Below, piece after piece: positions 1 to 8,870 of a DNA stretch of 55,740 nucleotides. A program made the position numbers and the translations under genes. This stretch comes from JAGVIE01 sp964520905 (GTDB lineage: Bacteria; Bacteroidota; Ignavibacteria; UBA10030; SZUA-254): NCBI GenBank assembly GCA_964520905.1, contig CAZFQL010000020.1, forward strand, positions 1 through 55,740, in the 5' to 3' direction. Below the pieces are notes generated by a model. It was given only the letters and a program-made list of their open reading frames with translations, made no database searches and was not told where the DNA came from. Within the stretch, counting starts at the first letter, position 1. Every line of letters starts with the position of its first letter.

Positions 1-1
1 C

Positions 2-43
2 GATGAATTCTCTGCCGTTCAGAAAGTTATGTTGATGAAATAA
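2..43 (+). CDS. 3' end of a T9SS-sorted protein (partial)
   Basis: Only the last 13 codons and a TAA stop are inside the window. They read DEFSAVQKVMLMK, which is the usual end of a type A T9SS C-terminal sorting domain (compare KKMVLMK and KKMMLLK in the complete cargo genes further on). The rest of the gene lies off the left edge. The same 55 bases occur, inverted, at the right edge, so at least two genes in the genome share this tail. The family assignment is an inference from a very short segment, supported by the neighbours. Confidence 0.6.
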   Translation, partial: DEFSAVQKVMLMK

Positions 44-63
44 TATCATAAAGAACTGAATTC

Positions 64-98
64 AAAAACCCAATCCCCAATATCGGATTGGGTTTTTT
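64..98 (+). terminator. Rho-independent terminator of the left-edge gene
   Basis: A 13-bp perfect stem (64-76 with 85-97) with an 8-base loop sits 20 bases after the stop codon of the partial T9SS gene. Its 3' arm ends in a run of six T. The A-run at the 5' arm pairs with that T-run, so the hairpin could also work in reverse, but no minus-strand gene approaches it. Confidence 0.85.
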
Positions 99-142
99 AT
101 TTGCATTCCTTCCTATTTTTAAATAATTTGATACTAAGCATT

Positions 143-1147
143 ATGCAAATCGGTAAAATCAATATACAACAGGCGCTCCTTTTGGCGCCGATGGAAGAAG
201 TGACAGACATCTCCTTCCGTCTCATCTGTAAGCGCCTCGGTGCCGACATCGTCTTCACTGAGTTTGTAAATTCTGACGGGCTTGTACGCAATTCAGAAAA
301 GACTAAACAGAAAATGAATTTTCTTCCTGAGGAGCGCCCAATAGGTATTCAGATATACGGTGGCGATGAAACTGCAATGGAAGGAGCGGCTCGGATGGCA
401 GAAGAGTTACAGCCGGATATCATCGATATTAATTGCGGCTGCTGGGTCCGGAAAGTTGTAGGACGAGGTGCCGGTGCTGGCCTGTTGCGTGATCTTAAAA
501 AAATGCAGAGTATAATTTCAGCGGTTGTTAGATCAGTGAATGTTCCCGTCACAGTGAAAACTCGTCTTGGATGGGATGAAAAATCTATCCAAATAGTCGA
601 AGTTGCAAAGATGACTGAAGATACCGGCGCGGAAGCATTGACAATACATTGCCGCACTAGAGCGCAGGGGCAAAAAGGCTCCCCTGATTTTCAGCATATA
701 CCGGAGGTGAAGAAAGCTGTTAAAATACCGATCATTGTTAACGGCGGTATCGATACTCCGGAAATCGCAAAGCGCGTATTCGATTCAACCGGCTGTGATG
801 GAATAATGATAGCCCGCGGCGCAATTTATAATCCCTGGATATTTAAGGAAATCAAACATCATCTCTCAACCGGAGAATTCTTGCCGACATCTAATTTATT
901 GGACCGGATACAACTTCTAATTGAACACTTGAGACTCTCTGTGCAGTATAAAGGTGAACGTAAAGGCGTGATTGAATTCAGGAAACATTACAGCGGTTAC
1001 CTTCACAGTTACCCCGGTATAAATAAACTCAGGATCGAGATGATGCAATTTACCGAACTGAAACCCGTGATAGATCATCTGGAATCTTTTAAAGATAGCT
1101 TTAACAACAATCTAACACCCCAATTGGTAGATATCACTATTCTATGA
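143..1147 (+). CDS. dusB: tRNA-dihydrouridine synthase, DusB-like
   Basis: FMN-dependent enzyme that reduces uridine to dihydrouridine in tRNA D-loops; cytoplasmic. Seen in the sequence: LAPMEEVTD near the N-terminus, TEFVNSDGLVR, GIQIYGGD, an active-site segment NCGCWVRKVV, then VKTRLGWDE, an HCRTRAQG phosphate-binding stretch and NGGID/IARGA, all in the order expected for a Dus TIM barrel. The catalytic acid Cys is present (about residue 100), but the Pro that usually follows it (GCP) is Trp. I start at the ATG at 143, which gives 334 residues; the reading frame is open to 101 but would add 14 atypical residues. First gene of the plus-strand block, 62 bases before the PolX gene. Confidence 0.9.
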   Translation: MQIGKINIQQALLLAPMEEVTDISFRLICKRLGADIVFTEFVNSDGLVRNSEKTKQKMNFLPEERPIGIQIYGGDETAMEGAARMAEELQPDIIDINCGCWVRKVVGRGAGAGLLRDLKKMQSIISAVVRSVNVPVTVKTRLGWDEKSIQIVEVAKMTEDTGAEALTIHCRTRAQGQKGSPDFQHIPEVKKAVKIPIIVNGGIDTPEIAKRVFDSTGCDGIMIARGAIYNPWIFKEIKHHLSTGEFLPTSNLLDRIQLLIEHLRLSVQYKGERKGVIEFRKHYSGYLHSYPGINKLRIEMMQFTELKPVIDHLESFKDSFNNNLTPQLVDITIL

Positions 1148-1209
1148 TTATTCATTTCAGAACATTCAGATACTGTTATTCTTTCTGATCATAATAGATT
1201 TCCATAAAA

Positions 1210-2955
1210 ATGGATAAAAAAGAAATCGCTGAAATACTAGATGAGATTGGAACTCTGCTGGAATTAAAAGGTGAGAATCCATTTAAGTGCCGGGCATACC
1301 ATAATGCATCGCGAACTATCAGTACACTCACGCAAGATATTAAAGAACTCGTAGCACACAACCGACTCAGAGAAATCAAGGGTATCGGTGAAGCATTATC
1401 GGATAAAATAACCGAACTCCTTGAAACAGGTGGACTCAGATATTATGATGATTTGAAAAAGTCTCTACCTCCCGGGCTCTTAGAAATGCTAAACGTTCAA
1501 GGATTAGGTCCCAAAAAAGTGAAAATACTTTTCAACAAACTTAAAATCCGAACCATCACCGAACTTCAACAAGCTGCTGCCCAGCATAAGCTTGCCGTGC
1601 TCGACGGTTTCGGTGCGAAGACAGAAGAAAATATTCTTAAGGGAATCGAATTACTCCAGAAACACATAGACCGGCATCTTTACCCGCGCACAAAAAATGC
1701 GGCAGACCGTATCCTTGGCCTCATAAAAAAACAAAAAGGGGTTATTAGATGTGATATAGCAGGAAGCCTCCGGCGCAAGAAAGAAATAATAGGAGATATA
1801 GATATTCTCGTCAGCGCAAAGCCTTCTGCGGCAAAACACATTATGAATGCTTTCACCACCAATACGGATGTTGAAAAGGTGATCGCACAAGGCGAAACGA
1901 AATCAAGTATCCTGCTGAAATCCTCTATCAATTGCGACTTGAGAGTCGTCAATGATGAAGAATATCCCTTTGCCCTTGCATATTTTACAGGAAGCAAAGA
2001 ACACAACGTTGAGATGCGCTCACTGGCGAAAAAATTCGGCTGGAGTCTTAATGAATATGGCTTCTCCAAAATAGGTTCCAAAGAAAAACGCGGTAAAGTA
2101 AAACGTATGATTAACTGCAAAACTGAAGAAGATATTTTCAAAGCGCTCAAACTCTCCTTCATCCCCCCTGAGTTACGAGAGAATATGGGTGAGATTGATT
2201 CGGCAAGAGCCGACAATCTTCCTGTATTAATAAATAATAATGCTATCCGCGGTACTTTTCATTGCCACACTAATTCCAGTGATGGTATGAACACTCTCGA
2301 AGAAATGGCAGAATCCGCACAAAAACTTGGCTGGGAATATTTGGGTATCGCTGATCATAGTAAATCAGCCGCTTATGCAGGCGGATTGAATTACGATAGA
2401 CTGAAACTTCAGATCAAAGAAATCGAAAAACTGAATAGTACGTTTAAGAACTTCCGGCTGTTATCGGGGACAGAAGCAGATATATTGCCGGATGGAAGTC
2501 TCGATTGGAATGACGATATTATGAAACAGCTTGATTTCGTTGTTGCCGCTATTCACAGCAAATTCAAAATGACCGAAGTGGAATCGACAAAACGAATCAT
2601 AAAAGCGATTAAGAATAAACATGTAACTATGCTCGGACATCCGACCGGTCGATTACTTTTGGAACGCGATGGATATCCGGTAAACATGATCGATGTTATC
2701 AATGCAGCAGCCGACTATGGTAAAGTCATCGAACTGAATTCGCATCCGATGCGTTTCGATCTTGATTGGAGATATTGTAAATACGCAAAAGAAAAAAGAG
2801 TCATAATCTCAATCAACCCGGATGCTCACAATATTGGCGGGCTAAACGATGTATTCAATGGTGTTGGAATCGCACGAAAAGGCTGGATAGAGAAAACTGA
2901 TGTCTTGAATACGATGAGTCTGAAGAATATTTTGAATTTTCTAAAAAGATCATAA
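1210..2955 (+). CDS. polX: DNA polymerase/3'-5' exonuclease PolX
   Basis: Family X DNA polymerase used in gap filling during base-excision repair, with a C-terminal PHP phosphoesterase domain. The 581-residue length is typical of bacterial PolX. Residues 1-150 carry the helix-hairpin-helix pair (IKGIGEALSDKI and VQGLGPKKVK). The polymerase palm motif starts at G185-S186 and ends in the metal-binding D196-x-D198. AYFTGSKEHNVEMR follows as in the family. The PHP domain begins near 345 with H351-C-H353 and continues through DHS, GTEADIL, GHPTGR and INPDAH. All catalytic ligands I looked for are present. The repair glycosylase endonuclease III lies two genes downstream, which fits a repair role. 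Confidence 0.95.
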   Translation: MDKKEIAEILDEIGTLLELKGENPFKCRAYHNASRTISTLTQDIKELVAHNRLREIKGIGEALSDKITELLETGGLRYYDDLKKSLPPGLLEMLNVQGLGPKKVKILFNKLKIRTITELQQAAAQHKLAVLDGFGAKTEENILKGIELLQKHIDRHLYPRTKNAADRILGLIKKQKGVIRCDIAGSLRRKKEIIGDIDILVSAKPSAAKHIMNAFTTNTDVEKVIAQGETKSSILLKSSINCDLRVVNDEEYPFALAYFTGSKEHNVEMRSLAKKFGWSLNEYGFSKIGSKEKRGKVKRMINCKTEEDIFKALKLSFIPPELRENMGEIDSARADNLPVLINNNAIRGTFHCHTNSSDGMNTLEEMAESAQKLGWEYLGIADHSKSAAYAGGLNYDRLKLQIKEIEKLNSTFKNFRLLSGTEADILPDGSLDWNDDIMKQLDFVVAAIHSKFKMTEVESTKRIIKAIKNKHVTMLGHPTGRLLLERDGYPVNMIDVINAAADYGKVIELNSHPMRFDLDWRYCKYAKEKRVIISINPDAHNIGGLNDVFNGVGIARKGWIEKTDVLNTMSLKNILNFLKRS

Positions 2956-2999
2956 AATTTGATAATTGTATTTTACGTGATAATATAAAGGTAATAATC

Positions 3000-3566
3000 A
3001 TGAGAAATTTAATCTGGGGTTTAATATTAATCGCATTCGGTGTGTTATTTCTTTTAGATAATTTTGGCTATGCTGACTTCTCAGAGATAATACGCAACTA
3101 CTGGCCACTTCTTCTTGTACTTTGGGGTTTTAGTATATTAATGAGACCTCATCGACATCATCCCATGCCTGAATCAACAACACAGCAGAGTATCGATTCA
3201 GATATGATAAATCAATCGAATGTATTCGGCGACATTTATAACAAAATCACATCAAAATATTTTAAAGGCGGATCATTGTCAACTGTCTTTGGAGATTGCG
3301 ACATCGATCTTAGCGATGCAATTATTGCTGAAGGTGAACATGAACTCAGATTGCATAGCGTATTCGGAGATTCATTAGTTACTCTTCCTAAAGATGCCGC
3401 CGTATCTATCGCCGCGAATTCAACCTTCGGCGATATAACGATTTTTAGCCAGCACAAGGGAGGATTTTCCACGAACATCAAAACCGATACGCCAACATTT
3501 TCATCTGCAAATAATCGTCTAAAAATATCAGTTAGTAAAGTTTTTGGAGACATACGAGTTGCTTAG
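3000..3566 (+). CDS. LiaF-like membrane protein with repeated FGD motifs
   Basis: A 188-residue protein of unknown specific function. Residues 1-50 form two hydrophobic segments (LIWGLILIAFGVLFLLDNFG and YWPLLLVLWGFSIL) separated by a short turn, the arrangement of the LiaF/DUF5668-type membrane domain. The C-terminal half is a small beta-rich domain with five spaced copies of (V/T)FGD: NVFGDI, TVFGDC, SVFGDS, STFGDI and KVFGDI. LiaF-type proteins in Firmicutes restrain cell-envelope stress sensing; whether that applies here is unknown, since no LiaRS-type genes are adjacent. An AAAGG ribosome-binding site precedes the ATG. It ends 6 bases before endonuclease III, so the two are probably co-transcribed. 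Confidence 0.8.
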   Translation: MRNLIWGLILIAFGVLFLLDNFGYADFSEIIRNYWPLLLVLWGFSILMRPHRHHPMPESTTQQSIDSDMINQSNVFGDIYNKITSKYFKGGSLSTVFGDCDIDLSDAIIAEGEHELRLHSVFGDSLVTLPKDAAVSIAANSTFGDITIFSQHKGGFSTNIKTDTPTFSSANNRLKISVSKVFGDIRVA

Positions 3567-3572
3567 AGAGGT

Positions 3573-4241
3573 ATGAAGAAGCTGAGAACTGGAATGAAAT
3601 TCGCCGAGAACAGGATCACTCGAACGTCAGCCATTTTTAGACGGATAAAGCAGTCGTACCCTGATGCAACCACCGCTCTACACTATCAATCCGCTCTCGA
3701 TCTGTTGGTTTCCACAATCCTTTCTGCGCAATGTACCGATGAACGCGTGAATAAAGTGACAAAAGATTTATTTCTGAAATACAAAACCGCTAAAGATTAT
3801 GCTGACGCAAATCCGTTAATATTTGAGCAAGAGATTAAATCAACGGGATTCTATCATAATAAGGCAAAAAATATTATCAACTGTTGCAAAGTCCTGACTA
3901 ATAAATATGGAGGGAATGTCCCGGACTCGATGATAGATTTGGTTCAACTTCCCGGTGTGGGACGTAAGACGGCAAATGTCATTCTCGGAAATTATTTTAA
4001 CAAACCGGAAGGCATCGTCGTCGATACACATGTGAAACGACTTTCCGAGAGGCTCGGCTTAACATCTCAATCCGATCCTGAAAAGATCGAAGCTGATTTA
4101 ATGAAGATAATTCCGAAAAAAGATTGGATCATCGCAGGGAGTTTATTGATCTTGCTTGGCAGGCAGATTTGCCAAGCTCGCAAACCGAAATGCCGTGATT
4201 GCGTTATCAATGATTTGTGCCCATCGGTGAATGATACTTAG
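3573..4241 (+). CDS. nth: Endonuclease III
   Basis: DNA glycosylase/AP lyase that removes oxidised pyrimidines in base-excision repair. The 222-residue length is normal. The helix-hairpin-helix LPGVGRKTANVIL carries the catalytic Lys at 132, and VDTHVKRLS carries the catalytic Asp at 151. A [4Fe-4S] cluster motif C200-x6-C207-x2-C210-x5-C216 closes the protein. The ATG at 3573 has a GAGAGG sequence only one base upstream; the alternative ATG at 3594 has no better site, so the exact start is uncertain by seven codons. Last gene of the plus-strand block; convergent with comEC across a 77-base gap in which I see no convincing terminator. Confidence 0.95.
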   Translation: MKKLRTGMKFAENRITRTSAIFRRIKQSYPDATTALHYQSALDLLVSTILSAQCTDERVNKVTKDLFLKYKTAKDYADANPLIFEQEIKSTGFYHNKAKNIINCCKVLTNKYGGNVPDSMIDLVQLPGVGRKTANVILGNYFNKPEGIVVDTHVKRLSERLGLTSQSDPEKIEADLMKIIPKKDWIIAGSLLILLGRQICQARKPKCRDCVINDLCPSVNDT

Positions 4242-4318
4242 AGGTTCTCATCTACTATAATAATCTCAACCCGGTCAATGATGAAAATATATCTTCGGAA
4301 TATAACCTAACTGAAATC

Positions 4319-6724
4319 TCATCTCCAATTAATTACCGACCACTTTACCCCATCCGATTCCATAACAACAGCGCCAAGTTCATCCGTGCGATAATACTTA
4401 CAACCTGTAGCGTCTAATCGTTGGAGTACATCAGGTGACGGATGATGAAACTTATTGTTCGCTCCAACAGAAATCACAGCAAGGTCAGGTTCTACAGTGC
4501 TCAAATATTTTACCGATGTGCCGGTTATGCTGCCATGATGAGCGACTTTCAATAAATTACTCTTCAGAATATTCCCATATTCACTCACTAACAACTCTTC
4601 GGTTTTTTGTTCTGCATCTCCGGTAAGTAAAATACTCGTCTCTCCATAGACTACCTTCATGACTACCGACCGATTATTCAACGACATGGGCTTCCCTTCC
4701 GAAAACGATCTATGTAATGGATTTAAAATATAAAATCTAAGGTCTTCCGACAAATTGATCTTTAACCCTGCATGTAACATAGTACGGCTCAGACTTAGAG
4801 AATCAATGAGATGAGTATATTCTGCACATAAAGCAGACTTGCACGGCAATCCTGCATCCATAATTTGATCAACTCTAAACTTTCGCAGAATCGTTGGTAC
4901 TCCTCCTAAGTGATCTGCATCTGGATGACTCAGTATCAGAGTATTAATGCGAGATATGGATTTATATTTAAGAAACGGTATTATGAATCTTGTTCCCGCG
5001 TCTGCAGAAAAGGTTTTCGGTCCCGCATCTATTAACATATTCTTTCCATCCGGATATTCGATAAATATGGCATCGCCTTGCCCGACATCGAGAAAAGTCA
5101 ATCTAAGTATATTTTCCTGACTCTGGACAATGATCGATCTGTATAACCAAATAACCGCGAGCAGTAATGTTAGAATAATACACAGTTTTCTCACTTCCCT
5201 TCGTCCGATATTTATAAGAATAGCAACAGCCACATAGAACGACAACGAAGACCAGATTGACAATCTCGATTCAATATAAGCAAACGGCAGATTGCCAAAG
5301 AATTCGACCATTCGCAACAACAACCAGGTTAAGAACGATGTCAGTTCGGCGTAAATCGATGCGAACCCTGTAGAGATGTACGCAATGGCAACTGCAACCA
5401 TTCCCAAAGCAAGTATTACATTCGAAAGAGGAACAATAAGTATGTTTGCAACAAAACTGATTATCGAAATTTTTCCGAAATATATTGATGAAAACGGCAA
5501 TGTTCCTACACCCGCTGAAACAGAGACGGATAATAACGCGAATATTGCTATGAGTGGGCGATTTTCTCTAATCATCAACGGAAACAAATTTTTCAGATTG
5601 TAAATCTTCGGATAAAGATAAACTATAGAAAAAACAGCGGCGAATGAAAGCTGAAATCCCGGCTGAAATAGCTGCCTCGAATCGATCAGCAGCAATATCA
5701 TCGCGGAGAATGCCAGGGTATTGTACATGTCGTTTTTTCGTTCCATCAATTTTGCACAAAGGAAAACAATCGCCATAATTACGGATCGGGTAACGGAAGG
5801 TGCGCCACCAGTCAAATAATTGTAATAGATTAATAGAATGCAGGTCAGAACAATTCTTACCTTTTCCGGAATGCGAATAACCTGGAGAACGATAAATATT
5901 ATAAACGTTACGATGGCTACATGCAATCCTGATACGGCAAGTATATGCATAACTCCCGAATTAATAAAAGCTGTTTTCACATCAAGCGGGATTTCACTGC
6001 GCTCGCCGACCAACAAACCTTTCAGAAACTGTGCGACTTCACCTGCGAACAACCGGTCGATTGTTTTTGTGATTGACTGGCGAACCTGATGCACAGCCAA
6101 GCTGAAAATATTTTCCCCCTGGTCTGCTTTAATATTATCATGATTCAAACGTTTTATGTAGAAACTCGCATAAATATCGTTCAGGTTCAGATAATTCTTC
6201 AGGTCGAACTCACCGGGATTTCTTGCAGTCCTGATAGTCGTAAGTTCGCCAACAAGGGATACTCTTCGTCCATATTTCAAAGAAACTAAACAGTTTGTAT
6301 CGACCTCGTTTTTGAAAGCGGAGATTGCTACACCTCCTGAGACTTTGAAGCTTTTATCTGCAATTATTATTGAATCGGCTTCAACAACAAAACGAATAGA
6401 TCGCTCGCCGACACGGGGTAGATCCGATACAGTACCGCACAAGGTTATGTTTCGTCCGGGTGATATATAATTTACTATATTGTCGTCGGATAATAATTTG
6501 GTGTCATGGACAATCTTAATCATACCCATCAAGATTATAATTATTAAGATGACCAATGCCGACCATCCATTCCATAATGAAGATCGTGCCAAAAAGAAAT
6601 AGGCAGTAAGGAGAATTAGGGAAAGCAATACAATGACGACAATTGGAACGGTATAATTCCACCCGATAATAATGCCGATTATGAACGGCACGACGAATTT
6701 CATGGCTGGTCTATTTTTCAGCAA
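4319..6724 (-). CDS. comEC: ComEC/Rec2 family DNA uptake channel
   Basis: Inner-membrane protein that carries transforming DNA across the cytoplasmic membrane in naturally competent bacteria. The 801 residues comprise an N-terminal membrane and DUF4131 region (two hydrophobic segments, then an OB-like soluble part), the Competence domain (about 215-510, many hydrophobic helices, with VMHILAVSGLHVAI as the family hallmark), and a C-terminal metallo-beta-lactamase-like domain from about 540 (LTFLDVGQGDAIF, LSHPDADHLGG near 596, LLTGDAE, KVAHHGS). The start is TTG at 6724, supported by GGAGG five bases upstream; the ATG at 6703 has no such site. No other competence gene is in the window, so use in transformation is inferred from the family. 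Last gene of a long minus-strand run. Confidence 0.93.
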   Translation of the reverse strand: MLKNRPAMKFVVPFIIGIIIGWNYTVPIVVIVLLSLILLTAYFFLARSSLWNGWSALVILIIIILMGMIKIVHDTKLLSDDNIVNYISPGRNITLCGTVSDLPRVGERSIRFVVEADSIIIADKSFKVSGGVAISAFKNEVDTNCLVSLKYGRRVSLVGELTTIRTARNPGEFDLKNYLNLNDIYASFYIKRLNHDNIKADQGENIFSLAVHQVRQSITKTIDRLFAGEVAQFLKGLLVGERSEIPLDVKTAFINSGVMHILAVSGLHVAIVTFIIFIVLQVIRIPEKVRIVLTCILLIYYNYLTGGAPSVTRSVIMAIVFLCAKLMERKNDMYNTLAFSAMILLLIDSRQLFQPGFQLSFAAVFSIVYLYPKIYNLKNLFPLMIRENRPLIAIFALLSVSVSAGVGTLPFSSIYFGKISIISFVANILIVPLSNVILALGMVAVAIAYISTGFASIYAELTSFLTWLLLRMVEFFGNLPFAYIESRLSIWSSLSFYVAVAILINIGRREVRKLCIILTLLLAVIWLYRSIIVQSQENILRLTFLDVGQGDAIFIEYPDGKNMLIDAGPKTFSADAGTRFIIPFLKYKSISRINTLILSHPDADHLGGVPTILRKFRVDQIMDAGLPCKSALCAEYTHLIDSLSLSRTMLHAGLKINLSEDLRFYILNPLHRSFSEGKPMSLNNRSVVMKVVYGETSILLTGDAEQKTEELLVSEYGNILKSNLLKVAHHGSITGTSVKYLSTVEPDLAVISVGANNKFHHPSPDVLQRLDATGCKYYRTDELGAVVMESDGVKWSVINWR

Positions 6725-6729
6725 CGATG

Positions 6730-6734
6730 CCTCC
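6730..6734 (-). promoter_or_regulatory. Shine-Dalgarno site that selects the comEC TTG start
   Basis: On the minus strand GGAGG lies five bases before TTG at 6724. The first ATG in frame, seven codons later, has no purine-rich site, so this decides the start. Confidence 0.65.
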
Positions 6735-6744
6735 GCAGTACTCC

Positions 6745-7665
6745 TTAAATCAACATATTAATTATTGCAGGCGCAACATCTGTAATTCTTGATATATTTT
6801 TTGCAAATCTTTCGTGATGCTTTCCGACAGCCAAAAACGGGACAGGATTTCTTGTATGACTTTTCGTTGATAGATCTTCAATATTGCCGTGATCGCTTGT
6901 CATCAGAAATAGCACCGATTCATAATCAATCTTTTTAAGAATACCTTCAATCAATCCATCCAACCTTCGTAGCGCTTCTTTTGCTTCATCCATAGATCGA
7001 CTATGTCCCGCATGATCTGTGAAATAATATTCAAAGAAAACGAAGTCATAATCATCCGTCAGATTAACAAGACGCATACCGGCTTCCTGCGGTGTGATCG
7101 TGGAAATATCGGGATATCCTAACTTATGCCACCGTTCATTAGTGATGTCGGCAGAAAGCGAACGGGATATTCGCAGTGAGTCATGATCATTCAGTTTATT
7201 ACCAGTCGATAGCCATGCATGTACTATGGCTGTAGTTCGGTATCTTGGAGATTGTAAATAATCAAAAAACTGTCTTGGAAAAGCATTCGCATATAAAGCT
7301 TTTTTATTATTCGTCTGGAGTACCCTGAATATATTTTGTTCCGATACAATCGCCTTCAATGTTGAGTAAAGATGCGGTCCAAAATGCTTGCCTATAACTT
7401 TCGCGGCATTCACGCCGGTAAGAAGCGCTGCCTGACCGGTTCCGCTCTGGGGTAACCCCGAAACACCGAGCGTTGCATTTATAGGTTTAAACGTCATTTC
7501 TACCCGATTACGGTATGCATCATGGAGCGTAGGCATTTCACCTCCCAATAGACTTTGATAAACCGGCATGTTCCCTGTAAGGAATGGATTATCACGCTGA
7601 TTTTTTTTCCCGATACCAACGCCGTCGAGAAAAAGGAATAATATACGCTTCGTACGATCCATCAT
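6745..7665 (-). CDS. Metalloenzyme of the alkaline phosphatase/iPGM superfamily
   Basis: A 306-residue cytoplasmic hydrolase or mutase-like protein with the two-metal core of cofactor-independent phosphoglycerate mutase. Seen: LFLDGVGIG at the N-terminus (Asp14), PQSGTGQAALLTG with the nucleophile position around 75-77, FTDHAGH (Asp218, His219, His222), SDHGN (Asp259, His260) and HTRNPVPF (His271). It is much shorter than iPGM (about 510) because the inserted phosphotransferase domain is missing, so it is not a glycolytic iPGM; the true substrate cannot be read from the sequence. The start codon overlaps the stop of the upstream gene as ATGA, pointing to translational coupling. Confidence 0.75.
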   Translation of the reverse strand: MMDRTKRILFLFLDGVGIGKKNQRDNPFLTGNMPVYQSLLGGEMPTLHDAYRNRVEMTFKPINATLGVSGLPQSGTGQAALLTGVNAAKVIGKHFGPHLYSTLKAIVSEQNIFRVLQTNNKKALYANAFPRQFFDYLQSPRYRTTAIVHAWLSTGNKLNDHDSLRISRSLSADITNERWHKLGYPDISTITPQEAGMRLVNLTDDYDFVFFEYYFTDHAGHSRSMDEAKEALRRLDGLIEGILKKIDYESVLFLMTSDHGNIEDLSTKSHTRNPVPFLAVGKHHERFAKNISRITDVAPAIINMLI

Positions 7666-8393
7666 CTATTTCGATTTGTCTGTAAAGCTCTTATCCATGT
7701 TCGCTCAATTTCAGGCAGTTTTTCATTAAATGATATTTCGAATACCTCTTCGATAGAGCCGCCATTTTTAAAATTTCTCAACATCAACTCGACTTTTGAT
7801 CCCCCGTACCGATTGACAAGAAAGTGTATGGTCGCGGCAAGTTTAGCATAAAGTTCTTTAATATCCTTCGTATTAGATGTGCGATTATAATCTTCGCCGA
7901 GATCAGAGAATGTCGCGATATTAAATCTTGCAGGTTCTCCAAATCTCGCCAGATCGTTTCCCGCATACAGAGAATACGCTTCCGTCAGCCATCCGGGACA
8001 TGCAGAGATTCTCTCCAGCACCGCACGGGCGGTAACACGTGAAACTACATCGGGAAGTTTCTCCTTTTGGTTCTGATCGTAAGTATAATAAATATAAATC
8101 TTGCCAGATTTAAAATCACCATCTTTGAATATTCTTGATTGAGATTCTGTCCTAAATCGACCGACACTGTTGAACACCGATACTTCTGTAATCGTGTTTG
8201 AAGATATCCCAAAGATATTCCTGAAATGTGAATACTTTTCTTCCAATAGAACGCTAAGCTCGCGGATATCTTTTACGCCTATGCTCTTTTCATAATGTAT
8301 TTTAAAATGAACAGTCGAATGACTGCGCGTGAAGTTCATCTGCATCGAGAGCATCAGCAACGAATACAGAAGGATCATGAATCTGCTAAACAT
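7662..8393 (-). CDS. Secreted peptidase-MA-like protein lacking the HExxH motif
   Basis: A 243-residue protein with an N-terminal signal or anchor segment (about 5-20). The middle and C-terminal parts resemble gluzincin peptidases of the MA-like family: PGWLTEAYSLYAG (133-145) matches the usual P-x-W-L-x-E-G-x-A-x-Y block, and YGGSKVELMLRNFKNG...FEISFNEKLPEIERTW matches the usual C-terminal helices. Where the zinc-binding HExxH should be, the sequence is RVTARAVLE (119-127) with no His. The Glu of the third ligand is kept (LTE). It is therefore most likely catalytically inactive. It sits between dtd and the iPGM-like gene and overlaps the latter by four bases. Family assignment is by motif memory only. 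Confidence 0.55.
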   Translation of the reverse strand: MFSRFMILLYSLLMLSMQMNFTRSHSTVHFKIHYEKSIGVKDIRELSVLLEEKYSHFRNIFGISSNTITEVSVFNSVGRFRTESQSRIFKDGDFKSGKIYIYYTYDQNQKEKLPDVVSRVTARAVLERISACPGWLTEAYSLYAGNDLARFGEPARFNIATFSDLGEDYNRTSNTKDIKELYAKLAATIHFLVNRYGGSKVELMLRNFKNGGSIEEVFEISFNEKLPEIERTWIRALQTNRNR

Positions 8394-8402
8394 AGAAGCA
8401 CC

Positions 8403-8864
8403 CTATATTTTATTTTTTTCTTTACTTTCTACTTGTACAGTTACAGGACCGTCATTCACCAAATGAACGTCCATCATAGAACGGAATATTCCAGTCTTCA
8501 CTTTATCAATTCCGATTCCCTCACATAAATATTTAACGAATGAATCGTACAATTTTTCTGCGATTTCCGGCTGTGCCGCTACGGTGAAACTCGGGCGATT
8601 CCCTCTCCTTGTATCAGCATATAGTGTAAACTGTGAAATTACCAATGCTTCACCCGATATATCCTTTATAGAAAGATTCATCTTTCCATGCTCATCCTCA
8701 AATATCCTCAGGTCTGCGCACCTTTGTGCAAGGTATTGAGCATCCCCGATTGTATCGTCATTCCTTATCCCGAGGAAAATCAACATTCCCCTGCCTATAC
8801 TTCCATGGACAGAACCTATCACTGAAACACTCGACTCTTTTACACGCTGTATTAATGCACGCAT
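8403..8864 (-). CDS. dtd: D-aminoacyl-tRNA deacylase
   Basis: Removes D-amino acids mistakenly attached to tRNA; cytoplasmic homodimer. At 153 residues it is a full-length Dtd. The two signature motifs are intact: SQFTLYAD (77-84) and NDGPVT (137-142), which carries the cross-subunit Gly-cisPro. The N-terminus MRALIQRVKESSVSV is also typical. It starts six bases after the prmC stop and ends nine bases before the next gene, so it belongs to the same minus-strand run. I see no strong ribosome-binding site of its own, which fits coupling to prmC. Confidence 0.95.
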   Translation of the reverse strand: MRALIQRVKESSVSVIGSVHGSIGRGMLIFLGIRNDDTIGDAQYLAQRCADLRIFEDEHGKMNLSIKDISGEALVISQFTLYADTRRGNRPSFTVAAQPEIAEKLYDSFVKYLCEGIGIDKVKTGIFRSMMDVHLVNDGPVTVQVESKEKNKI

Positions 8865-8870
8865 ATATTT

